A stretch of 64,000 bases of DNA from Sindora glabra (lineage: Eukaryota; Streptophyta; Magnoliopsida; Fabales; Fabaceae): positions 80,688,693-80,752,692 of the forward strand of contig CM035232.1 in assembly GCA_020226215.1 (NCBI GenBank), given 5' to 3'. The notes beneath the pieces were generated by a model. It worked only from the letters and a program-made list of their open reading frames with translations. It made no database searches and was not told the DNA's origin. The position numbers and the translations under genes were made by a program. Below are positions 1 to 10,800 of this stretch, piece after piece; position 1 is the first letter of the stretch, and every line of letters begins with the position of its first letter.

Positions 1-80
1 ATTAGATTAGTTAGTGGGGGATGTGGGGTCATTCATGTATTATGCATTATGCAAGAGAAACACACTATCTATGATAATAC

Positions 81-2934
81 CTTTCCTTGTGTACCATTTG
101 CCCTCTGTGCATGAAGAAGGTCCATGAGGTGACTTCTCTTGTCCGACTCCTGAACATACTCTACTCTTTGGACAATTAAATCAGTGCTCGAACCCACTCT
201 TCCAACAGCGAGGAAAACATAATTTGCAAGAAAATCTGAGGCCAATCTCTGCATATCAACCAGAAATCACATTATATAAATGCCATCAAAGGTCTAAAGT
301 CATATATCCAAACCTTAAATATTCATTTTGATTATTTGTGTATCAAGCCACTGACCATTGGAGAATATAATAATTTCCAATAATGTTTAAATGCTTCTGA
401 AAAAATAAAGGCAGATGTTGTTATTTAATAGCCCAAGCATGCTAGTATGTATCACAAAATAAAATTCAAAATGCATCTTAGGAAATGGCAATCTACAATG
501 TAAAGAATATAGACTAGTTCATCTTCTTGACATGTCAACCAGCACCAACAACAATCTCTACTTGTTATCCCAAGAGACCAAGGCAAGAAATAGAAGAAAA
601 ATCCAACTGGCCAAAAAATGCAGCCAATCTATCCAATTTAAGCAATGCAAGTGTACCCAATCACAATATCATATGTTAAATCAGGACATTTCAACTTGAA
701 AAATAATTACAGACACAACCATACCTGTATTTCTTTTGGAAAAGTGGCGCTGAACAGCATAGTCTGTCTGACACCTGGTCCAGGCATGTCCATTTGTTCT
801 ACAATCTTCCTGATTTGAGGCTCAAAACCCATATCCAGCATCCGATCTGCCTCATCTAAGGCCAAATATCTGATCATCTGCAGTGAAACTCTAGCCCTCT
901 CCAGCAAATCTACCAGCCTTCCGGGAGTTGCAACAAGAATGTCAACCCCTCTCTCAAGATCTCGCATCTGGGAGAAAGAAAATGGAATAATCTGTACCTA
1001 ATTCTAAGAGTTTGTTTAGGCATCAAAATGAAAAACTTTGACTGCCCAGGAAAGCTATACAGATAATGCCTGACATGTGCTGCTGTGCATACAATTTCAA
1101 CTTGATCCCAAATATGTCCAATCAATTATCACTAATAAATAATATTTCAAAATTTATGACAGTAATTTATATACCCTTAATAGATACAACTGGTCATGCA
1201 TCCCTCTCAAATCTAAAACATCACTCCAAAGACATGAACTATATAATATTATACCATAATATTAAATTAAATTAAAATACATATAAAATTGGTTTCATGG
1301 GGCCACCAAGCAAAGTTTGAAGCATCTGTGCCTCCCACAGATTAAGATATAGTCATGTATGAAAATACAGCATAGAACCATGATAAAAAAATCATTTTAA
1401 TTTCAATTGGAATTATCAGCCAAATAATCTCTTAATATAATCAAGGAATATTTAAGACCCAAAAGGTACAATTCAGTGTTTAGGATTTCCATCAAGAAGA
1501 AAAGCCAGTATTTAAGAGAGAGAGAGACCAAAAAGCATTGAGAGTTCTGGACAACCAGTTATCCAAAAGTTAAATGAATGCACAGCTCAGATATTATTAG
1601 GCAGACCAGGCTCCAGATAATTAAAAAAAATATCATGGATTCAACTGTAAAAATAAAGATTAATTGGTTCTAGCATGTCAAAACGATCATTTGCTGTGTG
1701 AGTAGGGATATATATCACTGTAGATGAACAACAAACCACTGGAATGGAAATACCTTCAGACTTTAGTCTACAGAAGTCAAACCACTTCAAAGTTAGGGTA
1801 GAAACCAGAAAAAAAGACCAAAACAGGCCGTTTTCTCTTCTTTTTTTTTTTTTTTTTGAGATATACAGGTCAATATAGGATTCATACTCAAGCTTCTACA
1901 AAAATAAATAAATAAATAAAACATTACAGCATCTATCAAGTACAGTATCACATTAGCTCATAATCAATTGTAGGAAAAAGAATGCTCATAATGAGAAAAC
2001 AAAAACAAAGAAGGGAACACAAACCTGCTGGTTTATTGGGGCACCACCATAAGCAACAACTACTCTAACCCCCGTTTGGTATGCAAATTTCCTAGCTTCC
2101 TCATGTATCTGAAACCCAAACAAAACATAACATTTCCTACTTTTGCTGCAAATTTGTATGCCAATAAAATTAAGTCATCACAAATTGTCAATAAAGCTGA
2201 CTCACTTGCATTGACAGCTCTCTAGTTGGAGAGAGGATAAGCGCAAGTGGATAAACTGTACGCACACCTCGAGGTGGCCTTTGTATAGGTTGACCTCTCA
2301 TAATTCCACTAATGATTGGGAAACAGAACGCAGCTGTCTTTCCAGAACCTGTCTGTGCACAAGCCATCAAATCTCTCCCCGCAAGAGATATTGGTATGGC
2401 ATGCCGCTGAACAGGTGTTGGCTTCACATATTTGCACCTTCTTATATTCCGATTAACTGCTTCACCCAAGTCAATCTCAGCAAATGTATTCACAGGTAGA
2501 GGCACATTTTCACCACTGGTCTCAACTGGAATGTCTTCATAAGCATCAAAGTTAATTCCTGTATTCTCCTGCTCACTAAATGTATGTTCAGCCTCATCCT
2601 CATAACCAAAGGGGTTGACTTCCCGTTCCCTGCCACGATCCCAACCACTACTCCTACTTCCCCATCCACCAGTGCGACCACCAACATAGCCAGAACGATA
2701 CTCATTCCTAGGTGCAGACCAGCGAGTAGCAGCATTAGTGGTACCTGATGTTGGGCCACTATATGCTAGGGCAGAGGTTTCAGAAGATGGTGGGCGGTTC
2801 CTCAGATGAGGAGGAACATACGCTGACCTAGAAGCAGCTGAAGCTTTACCAGTTCCTGCATTGTTGGCAGAGGAACCAGGACCTACATTTTCAGCTGCAG
2901 AATTTGCAGCCAAATCTGCCCATGAAGTTCGCAT
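81..2934 (-). CDS. RH37-like: DEAD-box ATP-dependent RNA helicase, DDX3/Ded1 type (RH11/RH37/RH52 group), 5' part of gene
   Basis: Codes the first 408 residues of an RNA helicase of the DDX3/Ded1 group, ATP-driven unwinders acting in translation initiation and mRNP remodelling. Four exons join in phase 0 with GT-AG introns: 2934-2206, 2108-2025, 967-725 and 248-81; the gene continues past the left edge after the donor at 80-79. Seen in order: N-terminal YVPPHLRNR (residues 39-47, the conserved DDX3 N-terminal motif), a G/R/S-rich stretch (about 75-103), Q motif with KPTPVQ (171-176), motif I AQTGSGKT (193-200), Ia PTRELS (236-241), YGG (263-265), TPGR (285-288), DEAD (309-312) and SAT (344-346). 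The second RecA domain (motifs IV-VI) and the Gly-rich tail lie outside the window. The start is the ATG at 2934 (MRTSWAD); an in-frame TAA sits just upstream at 2943-2941. No stop or frameshift, so it looks functional. The Arabidopsis paralogue cannot be resolved. Confidence 0.95.
249..2205 (-). other. Introns 2-4 of the helicase gene (three coding-region introns)
   Basis: Introns at 2205-2109 (97 bp, donor GTGAGT), 2024-968 (1057 bp) and 724-249 (476 bp); the listed span also contains the exons between them. All begin GT and end AG on the minus strand. The large intron holds a T-run near 1841-1857 and an AATA run near 1902-1919, but no recognisable gene or element. Confidence 0.85.
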
Positions 2935-3014
2935 AGTCAATTACGATTCTTCTTGTCAACAATTTTCAGCAAGATCCCAAAGGAAATCCCTCCTTTCAAG
3001 AAAAGGGATAACAC
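2935..3014 (-). other. 5'UTR part of the second exon of the helicase gene
   Basis: Non-coding start of the exon that carries the helicase ATG. The acceptor AG is at 3016-3015, preceded on the minus strand by a T-rich pyrimidine tract, which defines the 5' edge. An in-frame stop at 2943-2941 shows that the reading frame does not extend upstream. Confidence 0.7.
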
Positions 3015-3809
3015 CTATAAGCAAAAAAAAAATAAAAGAAAACTGTTGCGATATAGAAATCTTCTTCGAATCCCACAAAATTTCTTCAGATTCAACCTGA
3101 AAAATTGATCAAATTCTAATCAGCACCCAGACATAATTATTTCAAACCTCTTAGCATCTCAATCTCTTATAACAGAAGAAAATTAAACAACATTTTTCAA
3201 ATGAGAAAGGCCCACAACAATGCACTGGATAAACTTATAATTCTGAAGAACGTAATATAAGCTTAAAACTAAACATCATTTTTACAAAGCATTCCACGTG
3301 CTTCATTACACTCAATTTTCGCAATCACAAGTCAAACCACCAATAAACATACAGCAGGAGAAGCAATTGGATATAAAAATGGTAACAGAATATAATACTC
3401 TGTAATATCATACCAAATAGTAGATCTAAAGCTATTATTTACCCTTTGTAATATTAAGCCCAAAATGCTCATAAAACGCCAAAAGTAAAATCAAAATAGA
3501 TCAAATGAAACACAGAATAGAACACTCCAACGAGCAGACGCGAGAATCAGAGAAGTGGAATTTTCCCATCAACACCCTGATGCCTGATTAACCTCAAATC
3601 TCCGCAATGTTGAACACAGAAACAATTAACACAATATATAACCTCAAATCCCAACTTCAAACCCGACTTATCTAAGGCTGAGGAAGACGATTCGGTTCAA
3701 CCAGCAAATGCCCAATGAACCAATACTCAATCAACGGAAATCAAACCGCATATAGATAAAAAAAATGACTCAAATACGCTAGAACAGATACGAAGAAGAG
3801 AAAACATAC
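3015..3809 (-). other. Leader (5'UTR) intron of the helicase gene
   Basis: The minus-strand donor GCAG|GTATG at 3810/3809 and the acceptor TTATAG at 3016-3015 bound a 795-bp AT-rich intron in the 5'UTR. Leader introns are common in plant housekeeping genes and often raise expression. Both sites fit the consensus, but no transcript confirms them. Confidence 0.6.
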
Positions 3810-4110
3810 CTGCTATAATCCAAGGTAAAAAGGAATGCAATCCCTAATCAGCGACTTATCTGGTGAAGGGGGAAAAAATTCTGTGGAACAAAGTCCCTAC
3901 GTTCTTCTCGAAATTTCTCCTAGTGGATTCGTTGGTTATGTATGAATGTAAGCCTCGGAGTTGGTAATGGTGAGCAAAGGAGAAAGTGTCGACGGCGGAG
4001 AGAAAAGCTAAGGAAATGGGCTAGATTTTTGACGGATTGGTGAGGGAAATAGGGAGGAGAGTGGCTGCGGGTGCCTGAAATAGAGAGAAGTGAATCAATA
4101 GGGTTATTTT
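3810..4110 (-). promoter_or_regulatory. First 5'UTR exon and core promoter region of the helicase gene
   Basis: This is the most GC-rich non-coding stretch near the gene. The non-coding first exon probably ends at 3810. On the minus strand a telo-box-like AACCCTA lies at 4105-4099, an element common in promoters of plant translation-related genes. No convincing TATA box is seen, so the start site cannot be fixed. Directly beyond 4110 the sequence turns into AT-rich repeat DNA. Confidence 0.4.
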
Positions 4111-4980
4111 CAAGTATTCAATTTTTCCTGTCTTTTTGGTCATGATTTATCCAAAATAACCAACTCGTTTATTAAGTAAACAAAAAGAACAAGGATGTGT
4201 TTATTTATATTTTTATTGAAAATAGAATAAAATTATGTTTGGAAGAATTTTAAATTTAAAAAAAAATGATTTTGTATATCAATAATATTAAGTATCTATT
4301 CCCATCTTTTTATGGAAAAATTAGATTTCATTGTAAATCCAATAGTACTCCCATGTTTAAAATGAAATATGGAGATAAGTTTATTCTTATCTTAATAAAA
4401 TTATATTATGCAATTATTTAAAAATATTACTTTACAAATTAATATAATTATTATTATCATTATCTAATTCTACTCTTGCCAATCAAAACACCAACCTCTA
4501 CCTTTATTCACGTATCTTTTACGCCATCACCTCTGTTATAATCATAACATTCATTAGTAATTGCCACTTCTCAAAGTTAAAAGCCACTATTATCATCTAT
4601 TACCACCATTTTTCTTCCGCTATTACTAATATAATATATCTCCTTCTACTCCTATTATCTTTTAAAAAATAAAGTATGAGAACTATTTCATCTCTATTGT
4701 GCTTTCTATTTGGATCAAAGCTTGACTCATGTCAAGATTTAACATCTCCCGTGGATATGAACAGTTCTAATTATCAATATAAATTAATTTTATATTATCA
4801 TTTAATTATGTATTACCATATCAATAAAAGATAATTACAACTCTTTTACTACTATTCAAAATTTTTTATTGCCATTACTTTTTTAATAATATATATTTTC
4901 CTCATTCATTAATAATATAAAATATTTTACATTGATAGTAAATTAAATTTAAACTCTTTAATATTTTGCCCAAATGTTTA
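4111..4980. other. AT-rich intergenic DNA, nothing recognised
   Basis: Spacer between the helicase promoter and the first transposon remnant. Simple A/T-rich sequence without a coding signal on either strand; short runs such as TTTATTTATATTTTTATTG look like ordinary low-complexity spacer. Confidence 0.5.
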
Positions 4981-5464
4981 CTTTTGAACAAATCTCTAAC
5001 TTTAAATGGGTAAAACTACACTTATTGGAAGCCAAAAAATGAAGAAATTCCTAGATACAATTGATATAAATATGTGGGAAATTATGGAGAATAGATTCAC
5101 CTAGCAAAAAAGAAAAACACATTGAGGTTTTAAAAACTAGTAAGTGAAAGAAATGATTACTAGAAAAAGAGATATTTACTTGCTTCTAAGATTAAGTGGA
5201 CTATATCCAATTTCTTATGGCCTAACAAGTATGAAAAAGTATCAATTGCTCCATTACAAAAGACAAATATGGAGCACTCTAGAGGTTGCACATACTTATA
5301 GGAACAATTCAAGTTAAGGCTTACATGAATCACACTCTTATTTATAATATGAATTGTTTAAGACACAAGATGATGAATCGAATAAAGATACGATCTAGAT
5401 TCACATCAATTGTTAACCAATTGAATAATTATTGGCAAAAACATTTAATAATGCAAATTTAGTG

Positions 5465-6874
5465 CACTCTAAAAAAAGAAAAATTAAGATGAATTCTAAA
5501 AATATTAAAATTCCATCCTATTAAGAAATATCATCACAATGATTTTGCAATGAAATTTCATTTCTTATCAAATTTTGGACAAAAAAATTGTGTCTCAATA
5601 AATGAAATATTGGCCAAAAAATTGAAAAAATTAGTACTTTTATCAAAATAAGGATGAAATTTCCTTCACAAATAAAAAACAAATATTCTTTTAAAATATT
5701 GGAACATGCTTTTTTGTTGTAAAAATAAAAACTATTTTATAAAAATTGAGACAAAAATCCAATCACAAAATTGAAATAATAGTAAAAAATTGAAAAAAAA
5801 ACCTTTAATCATTATATTTACTTGGCAATCTTGTCTTTGCTAGAAAGATGTTTATTATATGAAGTTTCAATGTCTACATAGAAAATAAACAAATCAATGT
5901 CTACCAAAAATAATTATTGATTTGCTAACAAGAAAAAATCAAAATACTTAAAAAAGGAAAAAGGAAACTTTAATCATTGCATTTACTTGGCATTCTTATC
6001 TTTGCCAAAAAGATGTTTATTATACGAAGCTTCAATGTCTACCAAAAATAAATATTGATTTATCAGTAACAAAAAATTAAAATACTTAAAATAATTTCAC
6101 CAAAAAATTAGAAATTAAAAAGACATGTAGTAATATTAAGAAGGAAAAAAGTTAGAAAGAAAGAATGATAGACCCAATAGAAAAAAAATTAAAATCATAA
6201 CAAGTAGTAACAACAAAATCATTTATAGAGAGAATCAAATAAATAATAAATTTAAAAAAATTATAGTATAAAAACTAACCTTTAATTGTGAATATCATAA
6301 AAATCTTGAAGAAATCCAACAATAAACACTTGAAGTGGAAGGACAAGGACATGAGGTTGTGTAAAGAGGTGGAAGGATTAGGCATAAGATGAGATGAAAT
6401 AAATGAAGAAAAAATAACAAATTTTTAAATAACAAAGAAATTTGAGATAGAATTTCCATCCTAAGCCAAAATGAATTGTTTCAGTAATTAGCTTTTAAAA
6501 TGAAAATTCAATCTCAAGTTTGTCACAAAACTTATTTGGGATGGAATTTTCCTCCTAAATGTCTTTTTAAAAAATAAAAAAAAATTCATCACAATTTTAA
6601 AATTCAAATTTCACATCATTTTTCAACAAAATTTAGGGTGAAAGTTTTTAGGAAATTAGAATATTTTGTTGCAATATTTGAAAAAATCCATCATAATATC
6701 AAACTTTGAATTTTTTGTTACGAAAATTTAATATGAAAAATTTTAAATTAATTTAATTTTTCAATTTAGGATAAAATTTATATTCCAATTTTCATTTTCT
6801 AAAAAAATTGACAAAATTTATTTTGTTAATTACAACAAAAAATATTTCGCCATAATTTTAGTTTTTTTATAGTG
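5465..6874. mobile_element. Non-autonomous CACTA-superfamily element (MITE-like, 1410 bp)
   Basis: Terminal inverted repeats start CACTCTAAAAAAAG at 5465 and, on the other strand, CACTATAAAAAAAC at 6874, about 22 bp with few mismatches, beginning with the CACT typical of CACTA elements. The element interrupts the copia gag: removing it rejoins the frame as N-A-N-L-V / Q-K-V-L-K. The left flank ends GTG and the right flank starts GCAAAA; this fits a 3-bp GTG target duplication that lost two bases on the right. No transposase is visible; the interior is AT-rich with short direct and inverted repeats. It must have depended on an autonomous relative. Confidence 0.75.
5802..6085. repeat. Internal direct duplication (two units of about 120-160 bp) inside the CACTA element
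   Basis: The stretch around TTTACTTGGCAATCTTGTC at 5817 recurs around TTTACTTGGCATTCTTATC at 5981. Both copies continue with AAGATGTTTATTATA, a GAAG.TTCAATGTCTAC segment and an A-rich tail. A tandem duplication inside the transposon. Confidence 0.7.
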
Positions 6875-7740
6875 GCAAAAGGTTCTTAAAATAATAACTA
6901 TCAACATCAAATGGCAATCAAAAATCACTTCAATTAGGAATTTTTGAAGGTAGGAAATCTAAATCTTCAAGAGTTGTTTTTGGAAACCTTGAAGAACATG
7001 AGAAAGAATTAAAAAGGTTCTCCAAATTGAACAAGAATGACAAAAAGAGGTAGACTTAAGCACTTAAAGTAGCTATAACTCTTAAAAATGATGAGCTTGA
7101 TAGCCAAATTATCAAAAACTTGCCTTGTTCACCAAAAATTATTAAAAACTCCTCCAGGCCAAAAAAGTTAAAGGTAGGAAAAGATCTTAACCCACTAAGA
7201 GGACTAATCCTAAAGTTGATCATAGCACCTCAACATCTCCTACATGTAATGTAGGCAAAAAGTCAAGTCATATTAAATTTGACTCCTTAATTTATCTTAA
7301 GAAATAACTTAAGTTTGAAAGAAAAAGAATAAAGTGCTAATGAAGAAAGCCCACTTAACAACTTGGTGAAAGGACAATATAAATTAAACTACAATAAGGA
7401 AAAGGATGAAAAGGCGTTTATTTGTCAAATGGCTATTAAAGAGGGAAATAAGGTATCATTATCAATTTTAATTATTCACTTGAAAATTTTAATGGTGTTC
7501 TTGTTGACCTATGTGATAAATTGCTTGTGGCTAAGATAAAGGTCCTTCTTTCAAAGAAAATTATAACTTTTTTAGAAATTGAGAATTTAAAGCAAGAAAA
7601 TGGTGAATTGCTTGAAAAAATTGAAAGTCTCGAGCAAGAATAATTATGTGCTCCATGTGAATCACTTAAAGAAAAATTTGATCATTTAAACAAAACCCTT
7701 GACAAATTTACAAAAGGAAAAAAACACAGAAGGTAAATAT

Positions 7741-8074
7741 TTTGATATTTTTCTTCAATGAATATATGTTTTGATAATTGTTTATGGTTTTTATTGAATA
7801 AATGCATATGTTCTTGTTAAAAGATTAGCATATGTTTTAATTACATTTTTTAAGTTGACCCAAGGTGGAGAAAATTGTGTTCTATGGTTTATAAGTGAAG
7901 AAGGTTGAAAAAAGATTGTTCTTTATATTATTAATAAAGACAAAATATAGTTGTACGAGAGTCCCAAGAATCTTTTCAAGAAGAAAACCTTAGTGATAAA
8001 GATAATAAAATAGGTAAATATGTAACATTCTATCCTAGACATAAATACAAGAGTCAAATTTATAACTTCTCTTA
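7741..8074 (-). other. Probable distal part of a minus-strand copia LTR
   Basis: Continues, beyond the inserted hairpin element, the LTR-like sequence that starts at 9069. No coding potential. The far LTR boundary is not clear because the other LTR copy is not in view, so the left limit is arbitrary. Confidence 0.35.
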
Positions 8075-9001
8075 GACTAAACACCTTTTTGAGTCCTTGT
8101 TAAATTGCCTTTGTATCAATTTTGTCCTTCAAAGAATGTAAGTATGATTTTGGCTCCCTAGTGATAATTTAGTATAATATTTTAGTTCTTCTACCAAAAT
8201 GAATATTAAAAAATTGATGAAATTAATAATTTAGCATCATTATTGCTATTTTACTCCTCTTTATTTTATTTATTATCTTATCTCTACACTCTCAAATAAT
8301 GGATGATGGATAATAGATGATTTAGTATTAATTATTATCATCATCATCATCATCATCATCTCTTTATTATGAAAAGAAATTTTTAACATTTTGCGTATTC
8401 TAGTAAGATTAAAGATATCTTAGAAGTGAAAAGTCAAAATCAAAATATAAGAAAATCCCATTTTTATATTCAAACCATAGAACAACTAAAAGAAAAACTA
8501 TAAATTGAGGGAAGGAAGCTAACGCATTGGTTTTAAATTTTGGAAGTTTTTTTTTTCATTTACTTAATTTAAAACCAATGCATTAACTTACTTTCCTTCA
8601 ATTTATAATTTTCTTGTTATTATTCTTTGGTTTTGATATACAAATAGGCTCTCTTTATTTTTTAGTTTCAATATTTCCTTTCAAGAATTTTTTTAATCTT
8701 ATAAAAATATGGTAAGTTATAAATTTCCTTTTTTTTTTCAATAGAGAGATAAAAAGAATAATAATGCTAGATCATTTATAATCTATCATTTGGAAGTGTA
8801 CAAATTGGATAATAAAGAAGTAGTAAAGGTAAAATAGGAACAATAATGCTAAATAATCCTATTGATTTTTAATATTTATTTAGGCAAAGGGACTAAAATA
8901 TTCACTAAATTATAATCGGGGACCAAAATGATACTCACATTCTCTAAAGGGCAAAATTATTATAAAGGCAATTTGTTAGAGACTAAAAAAGATGTTTAGT
9001 C
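8075..9001. mobile_element. 927-bp long-hairpin (foldback) MITE flanked by TA
   Basis: The left arm (from GACTAAACACC at 8075) and the right arm (ending GTTTAGTC at 9001) are inverted copies over nearly their whole length; the symmetry centre lies near 8538-8560. Examples are GCCTTTGTATCAATTTTG against the reverse of CAAAATTATTATAAAGGC, and GCATTGGTTTTAAATT beside its inverse across the short loop. TA lies on both sides (8073-8074 and 9002-9003), as expected for a Tc1/mariner-like MITE. There is no ORF. The transcript would fold into one very long hairpin. It sits inside the copia LTR that starts at 9069. Confidence 0.8.
8338..8361. repeat. (TCA)n microsatellite
   Basis: About eight TCA units inside the left arm of the hairpin element. 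The right arm lacks a matching expansion, so it arose after the arms formed. Confidence 0.9.
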
Positions 9002-9069
9002 TATATTGTAAGAATAAATAGAGAGATAAATCTTTAACCTTGAATAAAAACAAATGATACCAATCTACA
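9002..9069 (-). repeat. Start of the copia 3' LTR, with polypurine tract beside it
   Basis: On the minus strand the purine-rich TTGAGGGAGGCTAAAGAG (about 9089-9072) directly precedes TGTAGATTGG at 9069, the expected join of polypurine tract and LTR start after a copia RNase H. The LTR is then interrupted by the hairpin element. Confidence 0.55.
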
Positions 9070-9457
9070 TCTCTTTAGCCTCCCTCAATTTAAGGTGGCA
9101 ATACAACCAAAAGATTGGTTTTAAACTAAGAAAACTTAGAATCAAATAAATGTTTTGTGAAAATATTAGCAATATGCTTGTTAATTGAAAAAAAATGAAA
9201 TGGAACCTTTCCATCTAAAACTTTATTTCAAACAAAATGCAAGCTAACTTCTAAATGTTTTATATGCTATTGTTGAACTAGATTATGAACAAGAAATAAT
9301 GCATTAACATTGTCACACAATAATATAGGAGGTGTAGAGAAATGAATATGCAATTCAAAAAGTAAGCATTGCAACTATAAGAGCTAAGGCATGATATTTT
9401 GATTTGGCACTTGATCTTGAGATTGTATTCTGCTTTTACTATTATAGAAATGTAAAT
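9070..9457 (-). pseudogene. Ty1/copia RNase H and pol C-terminus (fragment)
   Basis: The minus strand reads KQNTISRSSAKSKYHALA, then LCDNVNALFLVHNLVQ, IKHLEVSLHFV and IANIFTKHLFDS, the hallmark order of the copia RNase H tail (SSAEAEY, CDN, N.V.H.RTKHIE, ADIFTK). A degraded in-frame ending leads straight into the polypurine tract. It is the 3' continuation of the piece at 15125-15480; the two were separated by a transposon insertion. RNase H removes the RNA strand during reverse transcription. Stops and one frame slip make it non-functional. Confidence 0.8.
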
Positions 9458-10399
9458 AAACATTAGGTGTTTAATGTTTTACAAATTAATTTTCAACTTA
9501 CATCTAATCGGGTGCCATTATATATCTTTTTGCATTAATTATGTAGACATCAAGAAAAAATAACAATGACATTTTTTATTATATCAAAGACAACTAACAT
9601 CATTTCTTTTAAAAGATTGTGGAAAATAACATTACTTATAAAAAATTTGACATAATATGTTTTGCCACCTTTCCAACCCTAACATGTTCCCCTTGTTCCT
9701 GTTTCCTAGTTCTTCCTTATTCCCCCTATATTCATCCTTATAGGACACTTTACCCCCACCCTATGTTCTTCCTTCCTTTGTCCCCCTATTCCCCTTAAAT
9801 TCCTCCTTACAAAACTAACATCTCATATAACATTACACAATCCTAATTTCAATAATTTTTAAGAAATAAATTGAATAACAAAAGTGTAAAAATAGTTAAA
9901 AGCTACAACTAATGACATAATTAAAGAAAAGTGTTTCACTAAATTTATCTTCATACTCATAGCTCAATAATTAAGGTTGGCACTCACTAGAAAACCACTC
10001 TTAAATCCAAAACTTGCAAATGACATGAGCTTTTATTAAAACTTGATATTTGATAATACTTCCAAAGGCTAAAGAAGATGAATAAAATTAAATTTTTACT
10101 TATATAAACATGTAAAAGTTAGATCATATTGATATGCAACAAAATATGGTCAATAATGAAAATGAAAAATAAATTGTAAGCACAAACACAAAACATAAAC
10201 AAATCAATACATTTATATGTTGCATTTTTCTAGGAAGTGTTCAACCTCACATATTTAGCAATAAGCAAATAAAGCACCATTTCTGTAAAATAATCAATTA
10301 GTATAAATATAAAATTAAAAATTTTATTAGCATAAACACAAAACTTGCAAGGTGAACATACCTTGTTAGCTAAAGTATCATCTTAAAAACTTTCTTAAG

Positions 10400-10800
10400 G
10401 TCAAAAGAGCATCGAGATAAAATTTGCAATTAAAAGTAGTGCTATAATCTTGTTATTTTCAACTCTTGTTAAGGGTTTTGTAAAACAAAGTTATCAACGA
10501 TGTCATTTTTATTTATACGTTGGTTATTTAAACAAAATTAACTTAAAAAATGTTAACACCTTTTATTATAAATGGCAACGTAGATGTTGGTTATAAACCA
10601 TAAAACTAGCATTTAATTAATAATGACAATGTTCTGCTAAGAAACATGATATTGGTCATTTATGCAATAACCGACATGGTAATGTTACCATTCGACCATA
10701 AATATTTACTAAAATCGATGTCTTATTATATAAGACATCAATTTATGATAAATAATCAATTTCTTTTTATAACCTATTTTTATTATTCCGTATTAGAAAC
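10400..10800. repeat. CACTA-type subterminal repeat region
   Basis: Several short inverted copies of a GATGT/ACATC core occur, e.g. ATCGATGTC and its reverse GACATCAAT around 10713-10745, with ACCGACATGG nearby. Clusters like this lie inside the ends of CACTA transposons, where the accessory transposase binds. Confidence 0.45.

Larger units (their letters stand above)
4985..7740 (+). pseudogene. Ty1/copia gag remnant, split by a CACTA-like element
   Basis: Degenerate plus-strand gag of a plant copia retrotransposon. The first block (about 5000-5464) reads FNG.NYTYWK then KMKKFLDTIDINMWEI after a one-base frameshift, matching the start of the plant copia gag (DUF4219/UBN2 type), followed by pieces resembling the VAHTYRNNS and ELFKTQDDES segments. 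The second block (6875-7740) continues with QKVLKIITINIKWQSKIT and then a charged tail with coiled-coil-like LKQENGELLEKIESLEQE and FTKGKK at about 7580-7730. Many stops and frameshifts are present. The coiled-coil tail is characteristic of plant copia gag with a zinc knuckle, although the knuckle itself is not readable. The protein would package element RNA. No protease, integrase or RT was found downstream on this strand. Confidence 0.75.

Noticed and set aside
2935..2940. Helicase start six bases upstream (reading MTMRTS)
   Set aside because: The first codon there is TTG and an in-frame TAA lies directly upstream; the ATG at 2934 is the plausible start.
1066..3100. Plus-strand ORFs opposite the helicase (e.g. 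1066-1275, 2281-2499, 2861-3100)
   Set aside because: They lie antisense to exons or introns of the gene and show no motif of their own.
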